The position numbers and the translations under genes are program-made. The notes beneath the pieces were generated by a model. It was not told where the DNA came from. It did no database searches and worked only from the letters and a program-made list of their open reading frames with translations. A stretch of 64,000 bases of DNA from Panopea generosa. Taxonomy: Eukaryota > Mollusca > Bivalvia > Adapedonta > Hiatellidae. Of the stretch, positions 24,551 to 36,900 are shown piece by piece (the stretch's first letter is position 1; each line of letters opens with the position of its first letter). The stretch spans positions 28,846,432 through 28,910,431 of the forward strand of contig CM055907.1 in assembly GCA_029582155.1 (NCBI GenBank). The letters are read 5' to 3'.

Positions 24551-24700
24551 CTCAACTGACACCATCATCTCCCGGCTATCTCAGTCGCTGCAGCGTCTGG
24601 CTAGCAATCCGGGGGGCCGTCAGTTCGAACGCCCAGCCGGCCGCAGTCTCTGTGATGACGACACTGTGTCTCATTGTCATTCGTCGCTCAACGCCGATTT
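24551..24700 (+). mobile_element. tRNA-derived SINE in intron 2
   Basis: CCCGGCTATCTCAGTCGCTG (24571 on) resembles a tRNA 5' part with a degraded A box, and GGCCGTCAGTTCGAACGCC (24614-24632) carries a good B box. The bases between form a plausible anticodon arm (TGGCTAGCAATCC). The tail is not resolved and no target duplication was found. It differs from the minus-strand SINEs at 19.4 and 48.7 kb. Confidence 0.6.
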
Positions 24701-25248
24701 AATTTTAACGTCATCAGTCACTTGCGGAGATGGGGTGTGTAGAGTACTGGTTAAACTTTCAGGATCCCAAGAAAGGGTAATTAAGCTAAACGATCGTCTG
24801 TTAGACATCGATGGCATAAGATAACGCTTTAAATATTCAAACAAACAACAATGTCTCGTATTTTACTTATCTAACACTGCTATACCGGTAAATGATATAA
24901 TTGTATTCTCAAGTTTAACTTGGCGAACAGAATGCCATGCACACTTAACGTTGATTCATGACGTGAATAAACGTTGTCAATTACAACGGTGTTGTCTTCA
25001 TAATAAACCATAAATCTAGGCAAAGATGATTTTCCCCGAAATATTCCTGAGCTGAAATGACCGTTCATTGCTGTGCGATCGCAGGAAAACAAACGACAAA
25101 TTTATATACTGGTGTATACTGGTTAGTTTCTACTAATTTATTTTAGAGAGGCATTGGAATGCTATTTTTACATATGTTTTATATGACATAGAGGACCCAG
25201 ATCAAACAATTTCTTTAAGAGCAGCATTCTGTTTGCATGTATTTCTAG

Positions 25249-25419
25249 ATTGCCAGTTTCCGTCTGTACCAAATGGAAAGTTTGTTGGCAATATGATTAC
25301 AGCGGGCTCTATATTAATGCTGGAATGCGACGATTCGTACGAAGCGGTAGGAAGTAACGTGTACATGACATGCTCACCGTCCACCCTACAGTGGCTTCCA
25401 ATCTTGAATTGCACGGAAG
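25249..25419 (+). CDS. Fibrinogen-related gene, exon 3: Sushi/CCP domain
   Basis: This 171-base exon has phase 1 at both ends, the usual arrangement for a shuffled extracellular module. It runs from acceptor ATTTCTAG to donor GTATGT. With the G from exon 2 it reads DCQFPSVPNGKFVGNMI, then LMLECDDSYEAVGSN, MTCSPSTLQW and PILNCTE. The four cysteines, the PNG after the first Cys, the G before the central YxxxG-like part and the Trp before the last Cys are the CCP signature (Cys1-3 and 2-4 pairs in the family). The domain is about 57 residues, the normal size. CCP modules bind proteins or glycans in complement-type and recognition molecules. Confidence 0.85.
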
Positions 25420-25548
25420 GTATGTGGTTCGGGAGCAGCCAAAGATTTTCTTTTTAAAATTTGTAATTTGCAGAACAGGCTGTCTCGATAGATCCGTTAC
25501 ATAGCAATGGGATTTGAGCACATGTGCGAACGATAATTATGATATTGT

Positions 25549-25559
25549 TAATGATGATC

Positions 25560-25600
<41 letters not shown>

Positions 25601-25607
25601 AATGATG
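25549..25607. repeat. (ATG)n/(GAT)n microsatellite
   Basis: About 18 trinucleotide repeats in the intron after the Sushi exon. Confidence 0.95.
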
Positions 25608-26320
25608 AACATACCTAAAGTTACATTGAAATTGAAATTAAAGATATAATATATAATGATTATAGCTATCACCTATTACATTTGTATTAAGATTAAGTAA
25701 ATTATATTGTAATTATGTGATGCGTTTGGCACAAACGCAGCTTGTTTATTTAATATCACTGGTTTGTAGTTTTATTGAATTATAACTACCAAAAAATGAT
25801 ACGGTTTGTTCATTGTCATACCAAGAGATACTTTGTGTGATTATTGTATGATATACAAATTTGTTTTTGAGTTTTCATCTTGCAAGTGCAGTGCAGAACA
25901 TTTATATTTTTAAGAGCATACATTGCTTATATAGTATAAATATATGTGCTTTGAAACCTACTTGTTACAAATTATTGAATTTTCATGTGTACATTTTGTT
26001 TTCCACTAAAGTCTGAATTAGTTTTTAATACTACTTCTAAAACGAAAGTAATACGGTGACATTAAAAAAAATGTTTATAAATCATCATTCTAATTAGGCC
26101 AGTTAGTCTATTCTCTGACTTAGAATGAATGAATTTATTTTATTTTTCAAAGTCACTATTTCAATATTCTTATTCATTTTATTACTAAATGAATATTCCA
26201 TTGTTTTATCTGGTTTGGTCCTGGTTTATGCGGTTTGTCATGAGCGTGGTGTAGTTTTAATTTGTATGAAAACAAACCGGTTGTTCCAACAATTTGCTTT
26301 TTGTATGAGACAATATCCCA

Positions 26321-27306
26321 ATGGGTAATGGCATAAATTCATGGCGTGTGGCAATCGGTATGTTTCACAATTGCACAAGCGGAGTATTCGGGAGACTCAC
26401 TCTAAAATATAACCATTTGAAAGAGTTGTTTATGTTTCTTGAGTTTATATTTACCATCGCAGGTTTCTATTTCAAATTTACTTCTGTCTATTTTCAACAA
26501 AGTATTGTCAATCTCCAATGTGCTATGGTCATCCTGTTATTAGTCTTGATGTCAGGAGATGTTGAGACAAATCCCGGTCCCGACTTTACGGATACTGTGA
26601 ACATACTAGGTGCTATTTCAATTATCCATTTAAATATAAGGAGCATTATCCATAAATTTGATTTTATTTCCCAAAACTTTACTGATATTGACATAATGTG
26701 CTTTACTGAAACTCATCTTAACAACTTGGTACCTTCTGACGATCTAGTTATTGATAACTTTGACGGATGCATCTACAGAGAGGACTGTACTTCTCATTCG
26801 GGAGGTCTTTTAACTTATGTTTCAAAGACAATTATGTCGTAAAGACGTACGGATCTCGAAAGCACAGTAGTCCATGCAATATGGGTAGAGGTTTGTTACA
26901 AATCGTCTTCCTTTTTACTTTGTAATATATATCGTTCTCCAAATACACCAGTTTGTTTTTGGGAAAATTTTAATATTTCTATCGAACGTGTTCTCGAATC
27001 AAATTCCAATAGTGTCATTGTCGGTGACCTCAACCAAGATTTATTGAGCAAAAGAGACTGCCACTTACGTAACATTATCATCATAAATATCATGAAAAAT
27101 ATAATCGATAAACCGACACGAGTGACAGATACCTCAGCAACCTTACTTGACCCTATTATCATATCCGACAGTATACTACCTTTAACCTCTGACGTAATAG
27201 ACATTGATAGACGAGTTAGCGACCACAAAGCTACACTCTTAATAATAAAGTTTCACGATTACAAACAAACATGTTCAAAGCGAAAAATCTGGAATTACAA
27301 AAAAAG
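26321..27306 (+). pseudogene. LINE 5' part: 2A-like motif and APE endonuclease
   Basis: Residues 69-87 read MVILLLVLMSGDVETNPGP, with the 2A-like core at 26558-26581. In 2A sequences the ribosome skips the last Gly-Pro bond, so the N-terminal piece would be released from the enzyme part. The endonuclease follows with IHLNIRS, ETHL (catalytic Glu), YRSPN, GDLN (catalytic Asp and Asn) and SDH (catalytic His). A TAA at 26840-26842 interrupts it where Lys is likely, and the same frame then resumes. A frameshift occurs at an A run near 27300. Confidence 0.85.
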
Positions 27307-29733
27307 GTGACTATGAAACGTTAAACCGCATAATATCCGACCAAGACTGGGACTTTATTGAAGAACTTGACATAAATGACTCATGTTCACGATTTACAGA
27401 GACATTTCTATCACTTATGACTAAATGTATCCCATCCAAAGAAGTAACAATTCGATCTAATGACAAACCGTGGTACGACTCACAGTTACGAACAACTTCA
27501 AGACAAAGAGACAGACAAAAGAAAATAGCGACCAAAAGTACAAACCAAAAGGAACAAGGTTAACAACTTGAAAAAACATGCAAAAGAACGCTTTTTCAGC
27601 AACTTGGAACAAAATATTGCCACATCTCGGACAGACAATCCAAATCAATACTGAAAAATCTTAAGGAACTTGGTTAAAAATAATAGTAAATCCGAAACAA
27701 TCCCAATACTGAAAACAACACTTAACGACAGCTCCGACAATATATGTTTCTCAGACAATGAGAAAGCAAATTGTTTAAATGAGTTTATTTGCTCTATCTC
27801 TAACGTAGATGATAGAGGGTCAACCCTACCAGAACCGAGCATACGGACAAACAGAACAATTAACGACATAACTATATTAAAGAACGACATTGAAGATATG
27901 ATTTCTTGTTTAGGTATTAATAAAGCTGTAGGGCCAGACCTAGTAAGTCACAGAATTTTAAAACTAACCAAGGGTACAATTTCAAAACCTTTATGTATTT
28001 TATTTGATAAGTCTATTCGGGAGGAATCTTTTCCATGTAACTGGAAACATGCACTTGTTATGCCCCTTTATAAGAAAGGCGATTCATCGTGTGTTAGTAA
28101 TTACAGACATATTTTCCTGTTAAGTTGTATTGGTAAACTTATGGAACGTTGTGTGTATAAGTATATATATAATTACCTTATCTCTTATAATCTTATATAT
28201 TCTAGACAATCAGGTTTTTCAACTGGTCATTCCACTGTATACCAATTAATCGACATATACCACCAAATTGTTTATTCAACTGACTCTAAACTTAACACTT
28301 GTATGGTCTTCTGTGATATTTCTAAAGCATTCGACCGTGTTTGGCACTAAGGCCTTCTATTCAAAATGCAACAATACGGTATAAATGGCAAACTCTTAAA
28401 TTGGTTCAATAACTATCTTTCCGGTAGGAGCCAAAAGGTATTTGTCAGCACATCCTCTTCTCATACAATGTCCGTCAATGCTGGTGTACCGCAGGGGTCT
28501 GCCCTGGGTCCATTACTATTTCTAATTTACGTAAATGATATAGCAGCCAATTTATTAAGTCTTGCACGTTTGTTTGCAGATGACACTTCCTTAGCGAGCT
28601 CTGCTACAAATATATCAGATCTTGAAGGTATAATAAATCGCGATCTAGTTATGTTATCTGCTTGGTCAAAACAGTGGTTAGTTACGTTCAATCCCTTGAA
28701 AACTGAAGCAATATTATTCACATCAAAAAAAGTTCGTAATCCATCACTATTGTTTGAAAATATTCCTGTAACATTTGTTGAAAATCACAAACACTTGGGC
28801 CTTACAGTCAGTAATAATGGTTAATGGCACGCTCATATTGAAAACATAATACAGTCTGCATCCAAAATTCTTGGCATGATGAGAAAAGTTAAATTTGAAA
28901 TACGTAGGGACTTTCTTAATCAAATTTATATATCATTTATTCGCCCAATTTTTGAATACGCCTCGGTAGTGTGGGATAACTGTACCTCTTACGAGAATGA
29001 CAACTTAGAAAAAAATCAACATGAAGCTGCCAGAATTGTTACTGGCACAACAAGATCAATATCCATTTCAAAATTATATAAAGAAATTGGCTGGTTATCT
29101 CTGTCAGACAGAAGAAAGTATCAAAAATTGATATTGGCATACAAAATAAAACATGGTATGACACCAAACTTCTTAATAGATTTATTTCCCGATACAGTTA
29201 GTATTAGAACAACATACGATCTTAGAAACTCACAAGATCTTGATATCATTACCAGACGAACTGAGCTCTTTGCAAATTCTTTCATTCCATCAACAGTTTC
29301 GTTGTGGAATAAACTATCAGTTGCTTTAAGGGAAGCACCATCATTATCAATATATAAACGAAACCTTATAAATACTTGTTTTCATCCAGTTATAGTTCCA
29401 AAACACTTTAACTATGGTATACGAATATTATCTGCACAGCATGCAAGACTAAGAAATAATTGTAATAACTTAAATCATGATCTTTACGTTAATCATATAG
29501 AAAATTATCCAACATGTATCTGTACGCATGGAGTGGAAGATGTTGAACATTACTTTTTTAACTGCATTCTTTTTGTACAACAAATAATTAAATTATTTCA
29601 AATCACAAGGTTATTCCATCGACTCAATGTTAAAAAGCTGTTATATGGATCAGACGATCATTCATATGAAGACAACATAAATCTCTTCGAAAGTGTTCAA
29701 AATTTCATTCACGAATCCAGAAGATTCCAATAA
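27307..29733 (+). pseudogene. LINE 3' part: reverse transcriptase and C-terminal domain
   Basis: After the frameshift the linker continues to about 27555, shifts frame again, and then stays in one frame to the stop at 29731-29733. Nonsense codons occur near 27650 (TGA where Trp is expected), 28348 (TAA) and 28822 (TAA). RT landmarks are NKAVGPD, YRHIFLLSCIGKLMER, QSGFSTGHST, FCDISKAFDRVWH, AGVPQGSALGPLLFLIYVND, the catalytic ARLFADDTSL, and HLGLTVSNNG. The thumb and C-terminal part include RPIFEYASVVWD, EAARIVTG, LYKEIGWLSLSDRR and the Cys/His motif. It would reverse-transcribe the element RNA at a nicked target. Confidence 0.9.
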
Positions 29734-29840
29734 CTAATTTCGTTATAGTATTTTGTTTTTCTCCCCTGACTCTGTAACAGCTACCACACCATAACCGATC
29801 GCGTGAATATCAGTGACCAACCAGATAATACTTTATATAC

Positions 29841-29844
<4 letters not shown>

Positions 29845-29896
<52 letters not shown>

Positions 29897-30075
29897 TTTC
29901 TAATAATTTAATATGTAATTTCATTTAAAAAAAAAGCAAAAAATAAAAAGATTCCCGTTTTTCAGTAAATACCTCAACATACATTCATATGTGTGTGCGT
30001 GTTTGTATGTTTGCATGTGAATGTCTGTGTATATGTGTGTGTGCTGGCGTGTGTGCGTATGTGTGCATGAGTGTG

Positions 30076-30107
<32 letters not shown>

Positions 30108-30130
30108 TGTGTCCGTGTGTTTGCGTGAGT
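29845..30130. repeat. (GT)n microsatellites in the LINE 3' UTR
   Basis: A pure GT run at 29846-29892 is followed by GT/GC-rich simple sequence at about 29990-30120. Confidence 0.9.
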
Positions 30131-30404
30131 ACGCATGTATACTTTCTCATTAACTACACTTTATGTCACTCATATTGACTTGCCAGGAATGTAATATATC
30201 TTAACCATCGTTAAAAATTGCAAAATATAGTTGAAGGGGAATGGCCGAATCTTATGTTGAGAGAACTTGTGGCCAGATCCTTTTGCCTTAAATTGTATTT
30301 GACTTATATGCATGATAAATATTGTAATATGTGTTTATTTGGCAATAAAATATGTTTAAACTAAAACTAACAGACAGCGAATGTCCTTCATTGGGGTTAA
30401 TTAG

Positions 30405-32505
30405 ACATGATTCGGGAAATGTCAGGGTCTGGGATAGACATGATCCAGGAAATGTCAGGGGCTGGGATAGACATGATCCGGGAGATGTCAGGGACTGGGA
30501 TAGACATGATCCGGGAGATGTCAGGGACTGGGATAGACATGGTCCGGGAGATGTCAGGGACTGGGATAGACATGATCCGGGAGATGTCAGGGGCTGGGAT
30601 AGACATTATCCGGGGGATGTCAGGGGCTGGGACAGACATGATTTGGGAGATGTCAGGGACTGGGATAGACATGATTCGGGAGGTGTCAGGGACTGGGATA
30701 GACATGATTCGGGGGTTGTCAGGGACTGGGATAGACATGATTCGGAGGATGTTAGGGACTGGGATAGACATGATTCGGGGGTTGTCAGGGACTGGGATAG
30801 ACATGATTCGGGAGATGTCAGGGACTGGGATAGACATGATCCGGAAAGATGTCAGGGACTGGGATAGACATGGTCCGGGAGATGTCAGGGACTGGGATAG
30901 ACATGGTCCGGGAGATGTCAGGGACTGGGATAGACATGGTCCGTGAGATGTCAGGGACTGGGATAGACATGATTCGGGAGATGTCAGGGGCTGGGATAGA
31001 CATGGTCCGGAAAGATGTCAGGGACTGGGATAGACATGGTCCGGGAGATGTCAGGGGCTGGGATAGACATGATTTGGAAAATGTCAGGGACTGGGATAGA
31101 CATGATCCGGGAGATGTCATGAGCTGGGATAGACATGAGCCGGGAAATGTCAGGTGCTTGGATAGACATGATCCGGGAGATGTCAGGTGCTTGGATAGAC
31201 ATGATTCGGGAGATGTCAGGGGCTTGGATAGACATGATCCGGGAGATGTCAGGGGCTGGGATAGACATGATTCGGGAGATGTCAGGGACAGGGATAGACA
31301 TGATCCGAGAGATATCAGGGACTGGGATACACATGATTCGGGAAATGTCAGGGACTGGGAAAGACATGATTCGGGAGATGTCAGGGACTGGGATAGACAT
31401 GATTCGGGAGATGTCAGGGACAGGGATAGACATGATCCGGGAGATGTCAGGTGCTTGGATAGACATGACCCGGGAGATGTCAGGGGCTGGGATAGACATG
31501 ATTCGGGAGATGTCAGGGACAGGGATAGACATGATTCGGGAGATGTCAGGGACTGGGATAGACATGATTCGGGAGATGTCAGGGACTGGGAAAGACATGA
31601 TCCGGGAGATGTCAGGGACTGGGAAAGACATGGTCCGGGATATGTCAGGGACTGGGATAATCATGATTCGGGAGATGTCAAGAACTGGGATAGACATGAT
31701 TCGGGAGATGTCAGGGACTGGGATAGACATGATTCGGGAGATGTCAGGGACTGGGATAGACATGATCCGGGAGATGTCAGGGACTGGGAAAGACATGATC
31801 CGGGAGATGTCAGGGACTGGGATAGACATGATCCGGGAGATGTCAGGGACTGGGATAGACATGGTCCGGGAGATGTCAGGGACTGGGAAAGACATGATCC
31901 GGGAGATGTCAGGGACTGGGATAGACATGATTCGGGAGATGTCAGGGACTGGGAAAGACATGATCCGGGAGATGTCAGGGACTGGGATAGACATGGTCCG
32001 GGAGATGTCAGGGACTGGGATAATCATGATTCGGGAGATGTCAAGAACTGGGATAGACATGATTCGGGAGATGTCAGGGACTGGGATAGACATGATCCGG
32101 GAGATGTCAGGGACTGGGATAGACATGATCCGGGAGATGTCAGGGACTGGGAAAGACATGATCCGGGAGATGTCAGGGACTGGGATAGACATGATCCGGG
32201 AGATGTCAGGGACTGGGAAAGACATGATCCGGGAGATGTCAGGGACTGGGAAAGACATGATCCGGGAGATGTCAGGGACTGGGATAGACATGATCCGGGA
32301 GATGTCAGGGACTGGGATAGACATGGTCTGGGAGATGTCAGGGACTGGGATAATCATGATTCGGGAGATGTCAAGAACTGGGATAGACATGATTCGGGAG
32401 ATGTCAGGGACTGGGATAGACATGATTCGGGAGATGTCAGGGACTGGGATAGACATGATTCGGGAGATGTCAGGGACTGGGAAAGACATGATTCGGGAAA
32501 TTTGT
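30405..32505. repeat. 33-bp minisatellite, about 63 copies
   Basis: The unit contains GGGATAGACATGATTCGGGA and GATGTCAGGGACT. Being 11 codons long and free of stops in most frames, it creates very long open frames: about 640 residues with DRHDSGDVRDW on plus, 458 with MIREMSGTGID on plus, and 501 with MSIPVPDISRI on minus. The variant block TAATCATGATTCGG, GATGTCAAGAAC recurs at about 31657, 32020 and 32350, spacing 363 and 330 bp, so a block of 10-11 monomers was itself duplicated. It starts just after the LINE end. I do not call a gene. Confidence 0.97.
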
Positions 32506-32507
32506 TT

Positions 32508-32690
32508 TTAGACATTGCTGGGAGAGTAAGTTTACTATTTTCTTTACTTGTATGTGGTCTGTCTGTGTTTAGGCATTGCTGGGAGAGTAAGTCTACTATT
32601 TTCTTTACTTGTATGTGGTCGGTGTTTATACATTGCTGGGAGAGTGTCTACCATTTTCTGTACTTGTGTGTGGTTTGTGTTTTCGAGCAT
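32508..32690. repeat. About 63-bp direct repeat, three copies
   Basis: CATTGCTGGGAGAGT recurs three times (about 32513, 32572, 32632), each followed by TTTTCTTTACTTGTATGTGG or a variant. It directly follows the 33-bp array. Confidence 0.9.
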
Positions 32691-32981
32691 CCGTTTATAA
32701 GAAAAAAAGAGAGAAAAAAGAGAAAACAACACTGCAGCATATACATCCTACACAACACATAACGCTATGCATGTGTGGAACAAACATAACAATATAGTAT
32801 GTAGTTAAAAAAATACAACTATACAAGGGGACATGAGGGGCGTTACATATGTCATGATCCCTCATAAACAGGCTTGTAAAACCCGAACATGTTGTTGTAT
32901 TTCCTTGCTTGCTTTCTTTGCTCCAAAAATATTCGAAGATAATAGTATAATGATTATCATAATTTTATATTGTAATGATAG

Positions 32982-33121
32982 CCCGAGATGTGACCGACTG
33001 TTCCGACGTACTGGCGAGAGGTTATGGAAGCAATAGCGGAGGTTACAACATAACACTGCCGATCTCAGGAACACCGAAATACGTGTATTGTGACATGGAT
33101 ACAGATGGGGGCGGATGGACT
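32982..33121 (+). CDS. Fibrinogen-related gene, exon 4: start of the FReD
   Basis: This 140-base exon enters in phase 1, matching the Sushi exon, after acceptor TAATGATAG, and leaves in phase 0 at GTAAAT. It encodes DCSDVLARGYGSNSGGYNI, then VYCDMDTDGGGWT. The leading DC, the G-x-Y after the loop, and VYCDM followed by GGGWT are the hallmarks of the N-terminal part of fibrinogen C-terminal-like domains (ficolins, FREPs, tenascins). The two Cys form the first disulphide in the family. It is placed about 7.6 kb after the Sushi exon because of the LINE and the 33-bp array. Confidence 0.9.
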
Positions 33122-33663
33122 GTAAATATTTTTTTAAATATTTTTTTATGTTTCTTTTTAAAAATATCTTTAAATTATTCAATCAATATGTATCAAAATA
33201 ACCCGATATGTATGTAAATTATATTTCCCCGTTTAAACTTTTAGTTGCTTGATCTAAGTTTTTATTTTGCTTTTTAACATGTTTATAAGTTTACATGTAC
33301 TGTTGTTTGAATAAATAGATATAGAATATCTACTTTTGTTACTATTTTAATTTTTTGCTCAAATGTTAGGTAAATGTCTAGTGAATTGCTTTGAGGGGAG
33401 ATTTTGTTTTACAATTTTCGAGAGAAGATTTGAAACTTTACCTTGTGATATTTAAAGTTTACTGAACATTTTGTTATTAATAACACATTAAATTATATTT
33501 AAGATACAAGATATGTCTGGTTTAACTGATATGATATTAGCACGTCGTACTTTCATTATTTTGTGAACTAATACCACGATGCTATGCATACTCGACACTT
33601 TCACCTTTTGAATTTCAAAGCAGATTATCACAGAACTGTCTCTCCCTCCCTCCCTCCCTCCCT

Positions 33664-33722
<59 letters not shown>

Positions 33723-33862
33723 CCACCCCATCCCCCATTTTACAAGTGTTTTATCTGTTTGCAGTCTGCATGTACATCGTTTCTTTATGTTTAAATGTGC
33801 TTGCACTTCAGTTTCGCAACTAGTTATTAATGACTTAAATAAAAATCATGTTTTTGATTCAG
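33122..33862 (+). other. Intron 4 with a (CCCT)n(CT)n microsatellite
   Basis: The intron runs from donor GTAAAT to acceptor TTTTTGATTCAG. Bases 33641-33722 are a CCCT repeat passing into about 29 CT repeats. No other feature was seen. Confidence 0.8.
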
Positions 33863-33959
33863 GTATTCCAAAACCGGTTTAATGGTGTTGTAGATTTCTT
33901 CAGACCGTTTGCAGATTATGTTAGCGGATTTGGAGACATTGATGGGGAATTCTGGATGG
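33863..33959 (+). CDS. Fibrinogen-related gene, exon 5: middle of the FReD
   Basis: This 97-base exon is in phase 0 to phase 1. It continues GGGWT with [20 protein letters not shown] and then [13 protein letters not shown]. The family pattern is WTVFQRR-x-DGSVDF-x-R-x-W-x-x-Y-x-x-GFG-x-x-x-GEFWLG, so the match is strong; the usual Trp in RxW is Phe-Ala here. The donor is GTAATT at 33960. The last 12 bases (AATTCTGGATGG) and the donor are the first copy of the 37-bp minisatellite that fills the next intron. If this donor is not used, translation adds only [12 protein letters not shown] and stops at 33998-34000. Confidence 0.92.
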
Positions 33960-36900
33960 GTAATTATACTGTCCCTGTATTCACTATTCTGGATGGGTAA
34001 TTATACTGTCCCTGTATTCACAGTTCTAGATGGGTAATTAAACTGTCCCGGTATTCACAATTCTGGATGTGTAATTATATTGTCCCGGTATTCACAATTC
34101 TGGAGGGGTAATTATACTGTCCCTGTATTCACAATTCTGGACAGGTAATTATACTGTCCCTGTATTCATAATTCTGGATGGGTAACTATACTGTCCCTGT
34201 ATTCAAAATTTTGGACGGGTAATTATACTGTCCCTGTATTCACAATTCTGGATGGGTAACCATACTGTCCCTGTATTCACACTTTTGGACGGGTAATTAT
34301 ACTGTCCCTGTATTCACAATTTTGGACGGGTAATTATACTGTCCCTATATTCACAATTCTGGATGGGTAACTATACTGTCCCTGTATTCACAATTTTGGA
34401 CAGGTAATTATACTGTCCCTGTATTCATAATTCCGGATGGGTAACTATACTGTCCCTGTAGCCACAATTCTGGATGGGTAACTATACTGTCCCTGTAGTC
34501 ACAATTCTGGATGGGTAAGTATACTGTCCCTTTATTCACAATTATGGATGGGTAATTATACTATCTCTGTATTCACAATTCTGGATGGGTAATTATACTA
34601 TCCCTGTATTCACATCTCTAGATGGGTAATTATACTGTCCCTGTATTCACAATTCTGTATGGGTAATTATACTATCCCTGTAATCACAATTCTGAATGGG
34701 TAATTATACTGTCCCTGTATTCACAATTCTGGATGGGTAATTATACTGTATAGGTATTCACAATTCTGGATGGGTAATTATACTGTCCCTGTATTCAAAA
34801 TTCTGGATGGGTAATTATACTGTCCCGGCATTCACAATTCTGGATGAGTAATTATACTGTCCCGGTATTCACAATTCTGGATGAGAAATTTATACAGTCC
34901 CAGTATTCACTATTCTGGATGGGTAATTATACTGTCCCTGTATTCACAATTTTGGATAGGTAACTTTATTGTCCCTGTATTCACAATTTTGGACGGGTAA
35001 TTATACTATCCCTGTATTCACAATTTTGGATGGGTAATTATACTGTCCCGGTATTAACAATTCTGGATGAGTAATTTATACTGTCCCTGTATTCACAATT
35101 CTGGACGAGTAAGTATACTGTCCCTGTATTCACAATTCTGGATGGGTAATTATACTGTCATAGTATTCACAATTCTTGACGGGTAATTATACTGTCCTTG
35201 TATTCACAATCCTGGATGGGTAATTATACTGTCCCTGTATTCACAATTCTGGACGGGTAATTATACTGTCCCTGAATTCATAATTCTGGATAAGAAATTT
35301 ATACTTTCCCATAAATCATAATTCTAGATGGGTAATTATACTGTCCCGGTATTCACATTTCTGGATGGGTAATTATACTGTCCTCGTATTCATAATTTTG
35401 GACGGGTAATAATACTGTCCCTGTATTCACAATTCCTGATGGGTAATTATACTGTCCCGGTATTCACAATTCTGGACGGGTAATTATACTGTCCCTGTAT
35501 TCACAATTTTGGATGGGTAACTATACTGTCCCTGTATTCACAATTTTGGACGGGTAATTATACTATCCCTGTATTCACAATTCTGGATGGGTAACTATAC
35601 TGTCCCTGTATTCATAATTTTGGACGGGTAATTATACTGTCCCTGTATTCACAATTCTGGATGGGTAACTTAACTGTCATAGTATTCACAATTTTGGATG
35701 GGTAATTATACTATCCTTGTATTCACAATTCTGGATGGGTAATTATACTGTGTCTTTATTCGCAGTTCTGGATGGGTAATTTTACTATCCCTCTATTCAC
35801 ATTTCTGGATGGATAATTATACTGTCCCTGTTTTCACAATTCTGGATGGGTAATTATACTGTCCCTGTATTCACAATGATGGATGGGTAATTATACTGTG
35901 TCTGTTTTCTAGATGACTAAATATACTGTTTCTGTATTCAAAATTTTAGATGGATAATTATATTGTCCCTGTATTCACAATTCTAGATGGGTAATTATAC
36001 TGTCCCTGTATTCACATCTCTAGATTGGTAATTATATTGTCCCTGTATTCAAAGATCTGGATGGGTAATTATACTGTCCCTCTATTCACAATTCTAGATG
36101 AATAATTATACTGTCCCTGTATTCACAATTCTAGGTGGGTAATTATACTGTCACTGTATTCACAATTCTAGAATGGTAATTATAATGTCCCGGTATTCAC
36201 AATTCTAGATGGGTAATCATACTGTCCCAGTATTTATAATTCTTGGTGGGTAGTTATACTGGCAACGAATTCACATCTCTAGATTGGTAATTATACTGTC
36301 CCTGGTTTCACAATTCTAGATGGGTAATTATACTGTCCCTGTATTCACAATTCTGGATGGGTAATTATACTGTCCCTGTATTTACAATTCCTGGTGGGTA
36401 ATTATAATGTCCCTGTATTTACAATTCTTGGTGGGAAATTATACTGTCCATGAATTCACATCTCTATATTTGTAATCATGCTGTCCCTGTTTTCACAATT
36501 CTAAATGAGTAATTATACTGTCCCTGTATTCACAATTATAGATGGGTAATAATACTGTCCCTGTATTCACAATTCTAGAATGGTTATCATTCTGTCCCAG
36601 TATTCACATCTCTAGATGGGTTATTATACTATCCCTGAATTCAAAGTTCTGGATGGGTAATTATACTTTCCGTGTATTCACATCTCCAGATGGGTTACTA
36701 TACTATCCCTGTATTCAAAGTTCTGGATGGGTAATTATACTATGCCTGTATTCAAAGTTCTGGATGGGTAATTATACTATCCCTGTATTCAAAGTTCTGG
36801 ATGGGTAATTATACTGTCCCTGTATTCACATCTCTAGATAGGTAATAATACTTTTCCTGTATTCACATCTCCAGATGGGTTACTATACTATCCCTGTATT

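Larger units (their letters stand above)
26100..30357 (+). mobile_element. Nearly complete CR1/L2-like LINE with a 2A-like motif
   Basis: In order it contains an N-terminal hydrophobic stretch, the 2A-like motif DVETNPGP, an APE-type endonuclease, a reverse transcriptase and a C-terminal region with a C-x-C-x9-H-x4-C-like motif (CICTHGVEDVEHYFFNC). The 3' UTR ends near 30357 with GGCAATAAAATATG, resembling the 3' ends of related LINEs. It lies in the sense direction within the intron between the Sushi and FReD exons. It is inactive but little decayed. The 5' boundary is approximate, and I saw no target-site duplication. Confidence 0.88.

Noticed and set aside
24880-25092. A 70-residue minus-strand open frame in the intron before the Sushi exon
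   Set aside because: No recognisable motif and no splice or start context; it is probably chance.
30352-32762. Very long open frames (up to about 640 residues) on both strands
   Set aside because: They are produced by a stop-free 33-bp tandem unit. All frames share the same repeat and there is no start context, signal or domain.
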